Made by a program: the position numbers and the translations under genes. The notes beneath the pieces were generated by a model. That model had not been told where the DNA came from. It made no database searches and saw nothing but the letters and a program-made list of their open reading frames with translations. This document shows positions 15,665 to 24,697 of a DNA stretch of 64,000 nucleotides, piece by piece. Numbering within the stretch: position 1 is the first letter of the stretch; each line of letters starts with the position of its first letter. The DNA comes from Microbacterium sp. Root180 (GTDB taxonomy: Bacteria; Actinomycetota; Actinomycetes; Actinomycetales; Microbacteriaceae), in NCBI RefSeq assembly GCF_001428485.1, contig NZ_LMHS01000003.1, positions 789,626 through 853,625 of the forward strand, written 5' to 3'.

Positions 15665-16140
15665 GCGCGCCTGTCCTCGTCGTGGCGCTCGATCCACACG
15701 GCGAAGGGAACCCGCGACACCGCCGGAGGGATGTCGCCGGCGACGACGTATCCCGGGAGCTCGCTCCTCAGTCGCTCTTGCACGCGGGCGGCGCGAGAGG
15801 GTGCCGGGAACCCCATGTCGGCGGCAAGCGCGCTGGATGCCGCGAAGACCATGCGCTCCACTCCGCTGAAGAGGCCCGTCGCCTGGCACATGATGCAGGG
15901 CTCGCAGCTCGTGTAGACGATCGCCCCCGACAGATCCTCGCCGCCGACCGCCTGGCTCGCGGCGCGGATGGCCCGAACCTCGGCGTGGTCGGTCGGATCC
16001 CCCGAGCTGGTCACGGTGTTGACCCCCTCTGCGACAACGCGCCCGCCGGCCACGACGATCGCACCGAACGGACGCTGCCCGTCGCGCACGTTCGCGGCGG
16101 CCAGATCCAACACGCGCTGCAGAATACCTCGCTCATCCAT
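15661..16140 (-). CDS. Nucleoside/guanine deaminase-like zinc enzyme
   Basis: This 159-residue zinc deaminase has 'DHAEVRAIRAA' with the catalytic Glu and 'TSCEPCIMCQAT' with the two Cys ligands. The N-terminal 'ANVRDGQRPFGAIVV' closely parallels the paralogue at 10785-11234 ('ANVNQGQRPYGALVV'). The C-terminal 'PAPSRAARVQERLRSELPGYVV' resembles guanine deaminase-type enzymes. The ATG at 16140 is preferred; a GTG twelve bases upstream is too close to the AAGGGG. It lies 23 bases after the aldehyde dehydrogenase and overlaps CapA by four bases. Confidence 0.83.
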   Translation of the reverse strand: MDERGILQRVLDLAAANVRDGQRPFGAIVVAGGRVVAEGVNTVTSSGDPTDHAEVRAIRAASQAVGGEDLSGAIVYTSCEPCIMCQATGLFSGVERMVFAASSALAADMGFPAPSRAARVQERLRSELPGYVVAGDIPPAVSRVPFAVWIERHDEDRRA

Positions 16141-16163
16141 GTCGGTCGGCACCCCTTCGTTCC

Positions 16164-17660
16164 TCACCGGCCGGCGAACGGACTCGTGCGTTCCGCCGTG
16201 CGAATCTGCAACGTGCGGTACTCGGTGAACTCGCGGTAGCCCTCGAAGCCGGCGTCGCGCCCGTATCCGGATGCCTTCACTCCGCCGAACGCCAGCTGCG
16301 GCGAGCCGTCGGTGCACGTGTTCACCCAGATCGTTCCGGCCTCCAGCCGCCGGCCGAGGTTCACGCCGCGATCCAGATCGGTCGTCCACAGCGAATGCGC
16401 GAGGCCGTACGAAGTGGCGTTCACCAGAGCAACGGCGTCGTCGTCGTCATCGAAGACGCTGACCGCGAGCACGGGACCGAAGACCTCCTCGGAGAACAGG
16501 GCGGACGTGGGGTCGACGCCCGAGACGATCGTCGGCGGATAGAAGGCTCCGTCCGACAGTTCGCCCCCCGGGATCTCGCCACCCAGCTCGAGGACGCCGC
16601 CCGCGGCGACGGCCGCATCGACGGCGGCCGCGACAGCGTCGCGGTGCGGCGGATGGATGAGCGCGCCGAGGTCCGCCTCCGGGTCCTCCGGCCGTCCCAG
16701 TCGCAGCTTCGCAGCACGCGAGACGACCATCGCGGTGAATCGCTCGGCGATCGATCGCTGCACGATGAGCCGCGTCGTCGCAACGCACGACTCCCCCTGG
16801 TTGATGAAGGCGCCGAAGACCGCGCCGTCGGCGGCCTTCTCGAGGTCGGCGTCAGCGAACACGACGTTCGCCGCCTTGCCTCCGAGCTCCAGTCCGACCC
16901 GCTTGAGCTGACGGGCAGCGGTCTCGGCCACCACGCGCCCAGTGCGAGTAGACCCGGTGAACGACACGTACGCGACGTCGGCGTGCTCGAGGATCCCCTG
17001 ACCCGCGGTGCGGCCATACCCTGTGACCACGTTGACTGCCCCCGCGGGGATGGCCGCCGCCTCGGCGAGCTGCGCGATGACGACCGCCGAACTGGACGTG
17101 AACTCGGATGGCTTCACCACGGTCGTGCAACCGGCGGCGAGCGCGTACGGCAGCTTCTGCAGCATGATCTGCGCCGGGAAGTTCCAGGGGATCACGAGCC
17201 CCACGACACCGAGCGCGCGTCTCTCTCCCACGGCGAGGTAGCCGTGGGAGACGCCGGGAAACGCCTCCCCGGTCTCGGTTCGTGCGATCGCGGCTGCTTG
17301 ACGTACGTGAGCGATCCCGAGGTCGATGTCACCGAGTGCGAACGCGAGCGGCTTGCCGACCTCCTGCGCGTCGATCTCGGCGAGGCGCTGGCGATTCTCC
17401 GTCAGGATCTCGGCGAACCGCTCGAGCCAGGAGGCGCGCTGACCGTGAACGGTGCTCTGCCACGTCTCTGACTCGAAGGTCGTCCGGGCTGCTGCCACGG
17501 CAGCGTCCACTTCCTCTGCCGTCGCGTCGGCGTACAGGGCGACGAGTTCGCCGGTCGCCGGTGCGTGTCTCTCGATAGTCGGCTCACCGACCTCCCTCCC
17601 GCCGATCCAGTGACGGACGAGACGGACGTCGGTGAGTGTCTGAGGGTCTGCGATGGTCAT
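16164..17660 (-). CDS. Aldehyde dehydrogenase family protein
   Basis: This 498-residue NAD(P)-dependent aldehyde dehydrogenase is of full length. Landmarks are 'VIPWNFPAQIMLQKLPYALAAGCTTVVKPSEFT', the glycine motif 'FTGSTRTGRVV', the general-base Glu in 'LELGGKAANVVF' and the catalytic Cys in 'NQGESCVATTR'. The 'EEVFGPVLAV' and 'PQLAFGGVKASGYGRDAG' ends are standard. It oxidises an aldehyde to the acid in the cytoplasm. Placed after the GMC oxidoreductase, it probably takes the aldehyde made by that enzyme. It is separated by 48 bases from the upstream subunit gene. Confidence 0.92.
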   Translation of the reverse strand: MTIADPQTLTDVRLVRHWIGGREVGEPTIERHAPATGELVALYADATAEEVDAAVAAARTTFESETWQSTVHGQRASWLERFAEILTENRQRLAEIDAQEVGKPLAFALGDIDLGIAHVRQAAAIARTETGEAFPGVSHGYLAVGERRALGVVGLVIPWNFPAQIMLQKLPYALAAGCTTVVKPSEFTSSSAVVIAQLAEAAAIPAGAVNVVTGYGRTAGQGILEHADVAYVSFTGSTRTGRVVAETAARQLKRVGLELGGKAANVVFADADLEKAADGAVFGAFINQGESCVATTRLIVQRSIAERFTAMVVSRAAKLRLGRPEDPEADLGALIHPPHRDAVAAAVDAAVAAGGVLELGGEIPGGELSDGAFYPPTIVSGVDPTSALFSEEVFGPVLAVSVFDDDDDAVALVNATSYGLAHSLWTTDLDRGVNLGRRLEAGTIWVNTCTDGSPQLAFGGVKASGYGRDAGFEGYREFTEYRTLQIRTAERTSPFAGR

Positions 17661-17708
17661 CGGTCCTGCTTCTCCTTGCGGTCGAGTCTTGACGGCCTGT
17701 TCCGAGCG

Positions 17709-18209
17709 CTATCCACGCTTCGAGGCCTCTACGGCGTCCACGGCCTCCTGGGGCGCGTCGGGCGGGAGACGGTAAATCGGGCCGCGCTCCATGACGGCGT
17801 CGAGGAGTCCGTCCTCGATCGCTTGGAACACGTCGTCCGGACGGACGATCTTCGCCTCCTGCCAGGGGTAGCGGAGAGCATCGGCGACGGTCTGCGACAT
17901 CAGGTAGCCGCCGGCGACGACGAGTCCGACGACCGCGAGGCCCGGCTCGGCATCCACGCGCGCCGCAATCCTGTGAGCCGCCTCGCCGGCGAGGATGTCC
18001 AACCCCACGAGAAGCGGCTCGGCGAGGTCGGGTCGCACCGTCAGCACCTGGTCGAGAAGACCCGCGTCGATCCCGACGTCGACGGCCGACGGGAGCCCGG
18101 CCCCGGCCGGAATGAGCGCCTCGGCGACGGTGCGGAGTACCGCGCGGTGCTCCGCACCGATCCGGGGCGAGACTTCGCCGGCGGGAAGACCGATGTTCAG
18201 CGCGCTCAT
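17709..18209 (-). CDS. Gluconate 2-dehydrogenase subunit 3-like protein
   Basis: This 166-residue helical protein starts its domain with 'HRAVLRTVAEALIPAGAGLPSAVDVGIDAGL' and continues with 'PWQEAKIVRPDDVFQAIEDGLLD'. This resembles the small (gamma) subunit of gluconate 2-dehydrogenase-type membrane oxidases, though no Tat signal is present. Its ATG has GGAGG at five bases and overlaps the GMC gene stop end by four bases, the usual pairing of catalytic and small subunits. No cytochrome c subunit is found nearby. The family call is moderate. Confidence 0.6.
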   Translation of the reverse strand: MSALNIGLPAGEVSPRIGAEHRAVLRTVAEALIPAGAGLPSAVDVGIDAGLLDQVLTVRPDLAEPLLVGLDILAGEAAHRIAARVDAEPGLAVVGLVVAGGYLMSQTVADALRYPWQEAKIVRPDDVFQAIEDGLLDAVMERGPIYRLPPDAPQEAVDAVEASKRG

Positions 18210-19813
18210 GCCGACCTCCGGACCGCTGCCCGCCGTTCGACGAGGTGACGCGCGTTGCGAAGAGCGACCGCGGCGATCGTGGCAGTGGGGTTCACTCCCG
18301 AGGAGGTGGGGAAGGTGCTTCCGTCGAAGACGAACAGGTTCTCGACATCGTGGGCCTCCCCCCAGCGATCAACGACCGACGACTCGGGATCGTCACCCAT
18401 GACTGCGGTCCCCATGAGGTGCCATCCCGTACCGCGCAGATGGGGATTCTTGATCACCTTCGTGGCGCCCATCTCCTGGAGGAGTTCCTCGATTCGCGCG
18501 AGGTGCCAGTCCATCATGGCGAGCGTGTTGGGCGAGGTCCGATAGTGGACGCGCACTCCCGGGATGCCGCCCTCCGCGGCGGACCCGGATCGGTCGTCGA
18601 GCGTGACCCGGTTCTCGGCATCGGGCAGGTCTTCGCAGATGACCCCCCAGATCATCGAGTGGCCGAACCGCTCCCGCAGGAGGCGGGTGAATCCCTCGCC
18701 CCAGACCGGTTCGTCGCCCCAGGTGCCCGGAAGCATCATCGAGAGCGGCGCACCCGAGGGCAGGAGGTTCCACTTCGCCCCCCGGACGAATCCTCGGGAG
18801 AGATCCGTCTCGTAGAACTCCAGCGAGTGGAGGTACTGCCCCAGTGGTCCGCGCCACGACTCGAGGTCCTCGTCGAAGATCCCGATCGCGTTGCCGAACG
18901 GATGCATCATGAGCCGACGGCCAACGAGGTCGGTGGAGTTCGCGATCCCCGCGCCGTCGGCGGAGTTGAGAAGTATCCGCGGCGTGCCGAGCGCGTTCGC
19001 TGCGAGGATCACGACGTCTGAGGTGAGAACACGTCGCGCGCCGTCGGCGTCGACGTAGACAACGCCGGATGCCCGGCCCCGCGCATCCACGAGCACCTGC
19101 TCGACGGTGCTTTTCGTGCGCAGATCCACACCATCGCGAACGAGTGAGCGCCAGTGCGTGCGGTCGGCCGAGCCCTTCGCTCCCGTCGGACAGCCGAAGG
19201 GACATGCGGTTCGCTGACCGCACGCGTGCATGTCGCGGACGTTCCGCGTCGCGATCGCGTTCATTCCGGGCCACCAGTGCCAGCCTTTCGCCGCGAGGCC
19301 CTCCGCGCCCCGACGGCCGACCGCGTTGAGCGGCACCGGGGGGAGCTCGAGTGGCGCGGCCTCGGGGAACGCAGTGTCACCGTCGAGACCGCTCACCACG
19401 AAGGCCGGCTCGACCTCGTCGTAGAAGGGTGCGAGGTCCCAGTACGACATCGGCCAGTCGTCCCCGACGTCATCGAGCATGCGCGTGCGGAAATCGCTCG
19501 GCAGGAAGCGCTCCCAATGTCCTGCGTAGAGCACGGTGCTGCCGCCGACCCCCGCGTACATCAACGCGGTCACGTCGGAGTCCCGGTCGTCGATCGCGTA
19601 GTCGCCGACACCTCGACGCTGATTCGGATCCCAGTTCCAGTGCTTGCGCGCACCGAGCTCGAAGTCGGGATGTCCCGATCGAGCCAGCGCGTAGTCCGGC
19701 CACGCGCCCTGCTCCAGGCAGACCACCGTCATCCCCGCGTCGTGCAGCTCCCGTGCGGCCACCGCGCCCGAAGGGCCGGCACCGACGATCACCGCATCCA
19801 CCTGATCCGTCAT
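18206..19813 (-). CDS. GMC family FAD-dependent oxidoreductase
   Basis: This 535-residue flavoprotein of the glucose-methanol-choline family has an N-terminal FAD motif 'AVIVGAGPSGAVAARELHDAG'. The stretch 'YAGVGGSTVLYAGHW' is the usual GG-S/T-x2-N/Y region. A Cys-rich insert 'DMHACGQRTACPFGCPTGAKGS' is as in gluconate 2-dehydrogenase flavoproteins. The C-terminus holds the active-site His in 'GTGWHLMGTAVMG' and 'GVNPTATIAAVALRNA'. It oxidises an alcohol or polyol to an aldehyde or ketone; electrons probably pass to the small-subunit partner. It follows the two BMP-type permeases by 45 bases and feeds the aldehyde dehydrogenase. Confidence 0.9.
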   Translation of the reverse strand: MTDQVDAVIVGAGPSGAVAARELHDAGMTVVCLEQGAWPDYALARSGHPDFELGARKHWNWDPNQRRGVGDYAIDDRDSDVTALMYAGVGGSTVLYAGHWERFLPSDFRTRMLDDVGDDWPMSYWDLAPFYDEVEPAFVVSGLDGDTAFPEAAPLELPPVPLNAVGRRGAEGLAAKGWHWWPGMNAIATRNVRDMHACGQRTACPFGCPTGAKGSADRTHWRSLVRDGVDLRTKSTVEQVLVDARGRASGVVYVDADGARRVLTSDVVILAANALGTPRILLNSADGAGIANSTDLVGRRLMMHPFGNAIGIFDEDLESWRGPLGQYLHSLEFYETDLSRGFVRGAKWNLLPSGAPLSMMLPGTWGDEPVWGEGFTRLLRERFGHSMIWGVICEDLPDAENRVTLDDRSGSAAEGGIPGVRVHYRTSPNTLAMMDWHLARIEELLQEMGATKVIKNPHLRGTGWHLMGTAVMGDDPESSVVDRWGEAHDVENLFVFDGSTFPTSSGVNPTATIAAVALRNARHLVERRAAVRRSA

Positions 19814-19858
19814 GTCTTCTCGTTCCGTCTCCTTGGATCCTGTGCCCTCATCGCACGC

Positions 19859-20734
19859 CTACTCAAGCGCCTCGGGCGAAGCCGCGATCGTCATTCCGCG
19901 GCGCCGGTAGCCGATGCCGGCGACGACCATCGCTACGATCGTGGCGACGTACGGCGCCATCTGGATGAACTGCGAAGGCACCTGGCCGCCCCACGTGAGT
20001 TGCGCCTCGATCCCGATCCCCTCGGCGAAGCCGAAGAAGATCGCAGCGGCGGCGGTCCCGATCGGCGTGACACCCCCGAGCAGCACCGCGATGAACGCGA
20101 CGTAACCCCGTCCCGCCGCCATGTTTTGGCTGAAGCTCTGCACGTTCGAGAGGGCCAGCTCCGTCCCGGCGAGCGCACAGCACGCGCCGGCGATCAGGAG
20201 GGCGACCAGTCTCGTGCGGTCGACGTGAACTCCCGCGCTGCGTGCGGCGAAGACATCCCTCCCACTGACGGAGATTCTGAGGCCCCACCGCGTCCGCGCG
20301 AAGACGAACCACGCGACGGCCGTGAGCCCGACCGCGGCGTAGGTCAGGATCGACAGCTCGCCCCCGAATGGTTTCGGCAGTTCCACCGTGGTCTGAATCG
20401 CGGCCTGCGAGCCGAAGATGCGCACCAGGGCATATGTCGTCGCCGATGCGGCCGTCAGTGAGATCGCGAGGCCCACGATCACGACGTTCGCTCTCAGTTT
20501 CGTGATGAGCAGCCAGAACAGGACGGAGACGACGAGCGACGCCGCGATCGCCACGGTCATGGACATGACCAGGGAGCCGGTCGCGATGGCGATGGTGACG
20601 CTGACGAACGCGCCGATCAGCATGAGTCCCTCGAGGCCCATGTGGAGCACTCCCGCACGCTGGGCGAAGAGTCCACCCAGTGCGGCGAGCCAGATCGGCG
20701 TGGCCGCTTGCAGGCACGTGATGAGGAAATCCAT
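19859..20734 (-). CDS. ABC transporter permease, nucleoside (BMP) type, second subunit
   Basis: This 291-residue membrane protein has about eight to nine helices of the BPD_transp_2 family. 'AALGGLFAQRAGVLHMGLEGLMLIGAF' near the N-terminus is the YufQ-like signature of nucleoside importers. 'FAARSAGVHVDRTRLVALLIAGACCALAGTELAL' is the ATPase-contact region. The ATG at 20734 follows AGGAGG; only two bases separate it from the stop of the companion permease. It forms the heterodimeric channel with that protein. Confidence 0.9.
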   Translation of the reverse strand: MDFLITCLQAATPIWLAALGGLFAQRAGVLHMGLEGLMLIGAFVSVTIAIATGSLVMSMTVAIAASLVVSVLFWLLITKLRANVVIVGLAISLTAASATTYALVRIFGSQAAIQTTVELPKPFGGELSILTYAAVGLTAVAWFVFARTRWGLRISVSGRDVFAARSAGVHVDRTRLVALLIAGACCALAGTELALSNVQSFSQNMAAGRGYVAFIAVLLGGVTPIGTAAAAIFFGFAEGIGIEAQLTWGGQVPSQFIQMAPYVATIVAMVVAGIGYRRRGMTIAASPEALE

Positions 20735-20736
20735 GG

Positions 20737-21894
20737 TCACTTGCCTCCTGTCTTCGCGAGCATGGGACCGGTGTCCTGGGCATTCCGCGGCGGATCGCCG
20801 TCCGATCTCGGCACGGGTGCGATCAGGGCCGACTCCTGCATCCGTCTCCGCCGCCGCGCCAACCACGCCGGGATCGCCGCGATCGAGAGGGGAACCGCCG
20901 AGATGGTGATGAGGAGCGCGACGAGTCCGCTGATGAGTTCGACCCCGCTCTGAGGTACGTCGCTCACCACGGGGAGGAAGAGCGTTGCGGCGCGGAGGGC
21001 ACCGAAGAACGCTGCGGCGGCGAGGACGCCGAAGACCCCCAGCCCGCCGACCAGGGCGACGATGATCCCCATGAATCCGACCTGCGGAGAGTACGCGGCC
21101 CGGATCATGCCGGCCGGCCCGAGCACTTCGACGGCACCCGCGAGCCCGGCCGTTGCGCCCGAGAGCGCGAAGACGAGCGATCCCAGCTTCTTGTCGTCGA
21201 CGCCCTGCCATTTCGCCATGACGGGATTGCGACCCGCGATCCGGATCTCCAGCCCCGTCCGCGTGAACCGGCCGAAAACGAAGGCGGACGCCGTGACGAC
21301 CGCGCAGATGACGAGGATCGTCGGTGATACGCCCGAGATCCCGCTGATCCGCAAGTCCGTCGGAACCGGCACCGAGACGGCGGCCTGCCCGCTGCCGGCG
21401 CCGCTCTTGAGCGGTCCCGCGGCGACCCACTGGAGCAGCAGGATCGCGATGAAGTTCAGCATGAGGCTGGTGACAACTTCGTCGGCGGCGAACACGAACC
21501 GCAGCACTCCGGAGATGAGCGACCAGATCGCGCCGCAGACAATACCGGCCAGCAGCACGATCGGGACCGCGAGCCACGCGGGCATGCCTTCGAGGCTCAC
21601 CGCTGCCCAGAGGGCGCCGATCGATCCGAGGTACATCTGACCTTGCGCGCCGACGTTGAAGTAACCGGCGCGGAACGACACGGAGACGCCGAGCGCGATG
21701 AGCAGGAGCGGCACAGCCCAGCGGACCGACTGCGTGAGCGCTTCGGGTGTCGCGACAGATCCCTGCAGGATCCCCGATACGACCTCACCGACGTCGTATC
21801 CGGTCAAGGCGTACACGGCGAGCGCAACGCCGATCCCGGCGACCACGACGCCGACGGTCCTGGCAACCCGCGCCAGCCCGGTGGTACGGCTCAT
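20737..21894 (-). CDS. ABC transporter permease, nucleoside (BMP) type, first subunit
   Basis: This 385-residue permease resembles YufP. After a first helix (residues 15-35) it shows 'LGVSVSFRAGYFNVGAQGQMYLGSIGALWA', the hallmark of the larger nucleoside-importer permease. 'GRNPVMAKWQGVDDKKLGSLVFALSGATAGLAGAVEVLGPAG' is the coupling segment. The C-terminus is a 40-residue cytoplasmic tail. Its ATG overlaps the ATPase gene stop by four bases. With the neighbours it makes a complete importer. Confidence 0.92.
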   Translation of the reverse strand: MSRTTGLARVARTVGVVVAGIGVALAVYALTGYDVGEVVSGILQGSVATPEALTQSVRWAVPLLLIALGVSVSFRAGYFNVGAQGQMYLGSIGALWAAVSLEGMPAWLAVPIVLLAGIVCGAIWSLISGVLRFVFAADEVVTSLMLNFIAILLLQWVAAGPLKSGAGSGQAAVSVPVPTDLRISGISGVSPTILVICAVVTASAFVFGRFTRTGLEIRIAGRNPVMAKWQGVDDKKLGSLVFALSGATAGLAGAVEVLGPAGMIRAAYSPQVGFMGIIVALVGGLGVFGVLAAAAFFGALRAATLFLPVVSDVPQSGVELISGLVALLITISAVPLSIAAIPAWLARRRRRMQESALIAPVPRSDGDPPRNAQDTGPMLAKTGGK

Positions 21895-23438
21895 TCGTGT
21901 TCCCCTCCGGTCATCGCCCATCCGACCGCGTCGCGGTCCCACGGCGCGGTGAATTCGCCAGACACGCGGCCCGCGCAAAGCACGACCACGCGGTGAGAGA
22001 GCTGGAACAGTTCATCCAGATCAGCCGAGACCAGGAGCACCGCGGTGCCATCGGCGGCTGCCTCGGTGACTGCTTGCCGCACCGACTCGGTCGCCGCGAG
22101 GTCCAGGCCGCGGGTCGGATGCGCCGCGATCAGGCAGCGTACGTCGCCCGCGATCTCGCGGGCAAGGATCGTCTTCTGCACATTGCCGCCCGAGAGTTCA
22201 CTCGGTCGCTGGTCCACGTTCAGATACTTGACCCGCCAGCGATCGAGCGCCGCGGCGCATGCCCGCTTGGCGCGACGAGGGCTGAAGAAGAAGCCGTCTC
22301 CGGAATGACGGAGCATGGCGTGGTTCTCCCACAGCGTGCTCGACTTGGATGCGCCTTCCGTGTTGCGCTCGAACGGGATGGTGCGCAAGCCGTGCGCGCG
22401 GCGCTGACGTACCCCGACGCCCCCGAGCGAGACGCCGTCGAGCTCCAGGGCGCCGCTCTGCACGGACACGACGCCGACGATCGTCTCCACGAGATTTCGC
22501 TGGCCGTTGCCCTCCACGCCCGCGATGCCGACGATCTCTCCCGGGAGGATCTCGAGGTCCACCTCCTCGATCGAGTGATCGTGTCGGGAACCGGATGCTG
22601 TCACTCCGCACAGTCGGAGCAGAGCGGGCTGATCTTTCGGGGGTGGCGGCGCGTCGACGACCGGCACGACGGCGTCCCCGATGATCGCGCTCGACACGGT
22701 GCGACGATCGAGCGATTCGGCAGGCGTCGGTGGGAGGATCAGTCGCCCCTCACGGAGAACGCTGATCGTCTCCGCCACCCCGAACACCTCACCGAGCTTG
22801 TGCAGCACGAGGATCACGCAGATCCCGGCCCTCGCGAGGGCGCGGACGCGATCGAACAGTCGCTCGACCGCCTGCGGCGAGAGCACAGCGGTCGGCTCGT
22901 CCAACACGAGGACCGAGGGCTTCGATGCCAGCGCTCGCGTGATCTCCAGCGCCTGCTGGGTCTCGACGGGAAGGTCGCCGACCTTCGCATCGGGGGACAG
23001 ATCGAGGTCGCCGACAGCGAGCTGACGGGTCGCGTCGGCTCGGAGGGCGCGACGGGTGAAGACGCCGCCCGGACGTCGCTCGGCGCTGAAGAGCTCCAGG
23101 GCCTGAGCCACCGTGAACGAGGAAGGCAAAGCGAAATGCTGGTGCACGATCTCGACACCGCGGCTGCGCGCCGCGACCACGTCTGCGCTGCCCAGCTCTT
23201 CGCCGCCGATCAGAACGCCACCGTGGCTCGGGTGCTGAAGTCCCCCCAGCACCCGAGCCAGCGTGGTCTTCCCTGCACCGTTCTGCCCGACGACGACGTT
23301 GATCGTGCCGGGGAGCCAGGCGAGCGAGACATCCGACAGCGCCTGGAAAGCCCCATACTGCACGCTGACGGCCCGAGCCTCGATGGCGGCCGGTGTCGTG
23401 CCGACGGTCGTCGCGAGGACATTCGATGCAGAGGTCAT
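21891..23438 (-). CDS. ABC transporter ATP-binding protein with two nucleotide-binding domains
   Basis: This 515-residue fused ATPase is of the RbsA/YufO type. The first domain has a canonical Walker A 'GQNGAGKTT' and Walker B 'VLVLDEPTAVL', with the divergent signature 'LPVETQQALEI'. The second has a degenerate Walker A 'GVEGNGQRNL', a full signature 'LSGGNVQKTILAREI' and 'CLIAAHPTRGLDLAATE', the pattern usual for nucleoside importers. It powers the BMP importer. The start at 23438 lies two bases after the stop of the binding protein; the longer open frame overlaps that gene and is not used. Confidence 0.93.
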   Translation of the reverse strand: MTSASNVLATTVGTTPAAIEARAVSVQYGAFQALSDVSLAWLPGTINVVVGQNGAGKTTLARVLGGLQHPSHGGVLIGGEELGSADVVAARSRGVEIVHQHFALPSSFTVAQALELFSAERRPGGVFTRRALRADATRQLAVGDLDLSPDAKVGDLPVETQQALEITRALASKPSVLVLDEPTAVLSPQAVERLFDRVRALARAGICVILVLHKLGEVFGVAETISVLREGRLILPPTPAESLDRRTVSSAIIGDAVVPVVDAPPPPKDQPALLRLCGVTASGSRHDHSIEEVDLEILPGEIVGIAGVEGNGQRNLVETIVGVVSVQSGALELDGVSLGGVGVRQRRAHGLRTIPFERNTEGASKSSTLWENHAMLRHSGDGFFFSPRRAKRACAAALDRWRVKYLNVDQRPSELSGGNVQKTILAREIAGDVRCLIAAHPTRGLDLAATESVRQAVTEAAADGTAVLLVSADLDELFQLSHRVVVLCAGRVSGEFTAPWDRDAVGWAMTGGEHE

Positions 23439-23440
23439 GC

Positions 23441-24481
23441 TCAGAATCCGTCGGTATTGAACGGGATCTCGACTTCGCCGTCGATGATCTGCTGCTTCAC
23501 GTCCTCGATCTCCGGAAGCGCGTTCTCGAACGCGGCAACAGCCTCCTCTGATCCGGAGGTGATGAAGAGGTCGTTCGGAGCCAGGACGACACCGCCGTCC
23601 GCGAGGCCGGCCACGACGTGTCCCGGCTTCCATGTTCCGGCCACGATCTCGCCAACCTCATTGAAAATCGAGGTGCCGAACTGCTGGGTCGCGGTCGAGG
23701 ACACGACGTCCGAGATCTGTTCCGTGACCTGGCCGTCGTAGACGACGATCGAGCCGGCGTCCTGTGCAGCCTTCACGACTCCGAGCGAAGCTCCGCCGCC
23801 ATAGGCGAGCACGTAGTCGATGCCTCGCCCGAACAGGCTCTGGCCGACCTGCTGGCCCTTCACCTGGTCGGTCCAGGATCCGACGACGAGACCGGTGATC
23901 TCGACATCCGGGTCCGTCGCCTCGACTCCCGCGGCGAACGCGTGATAGTCCGCATTGACCTGTGGGAGAGCCTCTCCGCCCACGAAGCCGACCTTGCCGG
24001 TCTTCGTCGATGCAGCCGCGAGCACGCCCGCGAGATAGGCGGGTCCGTTCGTGTCGTAGGACACGGATCGGACGTTCTCCAGCTCGGGCTCGTAGGGGTC
24101 GGCGTAGAGGTGGACGATCTTCGTCTTGGTGCAGTTCGGCGCGACGGCCTTGATCGCGTCGGTGAACTGCGTGAAGGCGATGAAGGCGACGTCGGTGCCC
24201 GCCTGGCACAGATTCGAGATGGTCGACTCGAAGGTCGACGGGTCGGTCGCCTCGATGTGCCGTGTCTCGATGCCGTATTCCTCCTCGGCCTGTGCGAGGC
24301 CGGCCAGCATTTGGTCGGTGGGGCCGCCGTCGCCTGCCTTCTCCGGAGTGACGAGGGCGACCTTGAGCGGCTCGTCGCCGGAGTCGGGAGCTGCCGGCGA
24401 CTGGCCGCAGCCCGTCAGCGTGAGCAGCGCTGCGGAAGCGAGCGCCACCAGCAGGACGCTGCGTCGGTTTCGTGATGCCAT
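23441..24481 (-). CDS. BMP family ABC substrate-binding lipoprotein
   Basis: This 346-residue lipoprotein has a signal peptide with lipobox LTGC at about residue 25. The mature part is of the BMP/PnrA-like family: 'VALVTPEKAGDGGPTDQMLAGLAQAEEEYGIE', 'NGPAYLAGVLAAASTKTGKVGFVGGEALPQVNADYHAFAAGVEA' and 'GIDYVLAYGGGASLGVVKAAQDAG'. Known relatives bind purine nucleosides; some bind other ring compounds. It heads the operon of importer, GMC oxidoreductase, aldehyde dehydrogenase, deaminase and CapA-like genes. Two direct-repeat operator sites lie 80-220 bases upstream. Confidence 0.93.
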   Translation of the reverse strand: MASRNRRSVLLVALASAALLTLTGCGQSPAAPDSGDEPLKVALVTPEKAGDGGPTDQMLAGLAQAEEEYGIETRHIEATDPSTFESTISNLCQAGTDVAFIAFTQFTDAIKAVAPNCTKTKIVHLYADPYEPELENVRSVSYDTNGPAYLAGVLAAASTKTGKVGFVGGEALPQVNADYHAFAAGVEATDPDVEITGLVVGSWTDQVKGQQVGQSLFGRGIDYVLAYGGGASLGVVKAAQDAGSIVVYDGQVTEQISDVVSSTATQQFGTSIFNEVGEIVAGTWKPGHVVAGLADGGVVLAPNDLFITSGSEEAVAAFENALPEIEDVKQQIIDGEVEIPFNTDGF

Positions 24482-24560
24482 CGATGTCTGCTTTCTCGAA
24501 CGCTCTCAGAGCGGGACGGCGCCGATCGGGTGTCGGCGTTGACGTGGCAACTGTAACGTA

Positions 24561-24591
24561 TTGTATGTTCATTGTCCATCGAATGTGATGC
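24561..24591 (+). promoter_or_regulatory. Direct-repeat operator, site 2
   Basis: TTGT at 24561, TTGT at 24572 and ATGTGATGC at 24583 follow each other at 11-base steps. The site lies about 80 bases upstream of the BMP lipoprotein ATG. Its first 27 bases match site 4 in all the repeat cores and also in the spacer TGTTC. Confidence 0.65.
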
Positions 24592-24667
24592 TTACGTGAC
24601 AAGAACATTCCAGAAAGAAGGGTCTCGCTTGTCGCAAGGGTGGATCGTCGCCGCGCGTGGCATTGAT

Positions 24668-24697
24668 ATGTACTGGCATTGTTCCAGCGATGTGTGC
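24668..24697 (+). promoter_or_regulatory. Direct-repeat operator, site 3
   Basis: ATGT at 24668, TTGT at 24679 and ATGTGTGC at 24690 repeat at 11-base steps. The 8-mer ATGTGTGC is identical in sites 1, 3 and 6. It is the distal of two sites upstream of the BMP operon. Confidence 0.6.
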
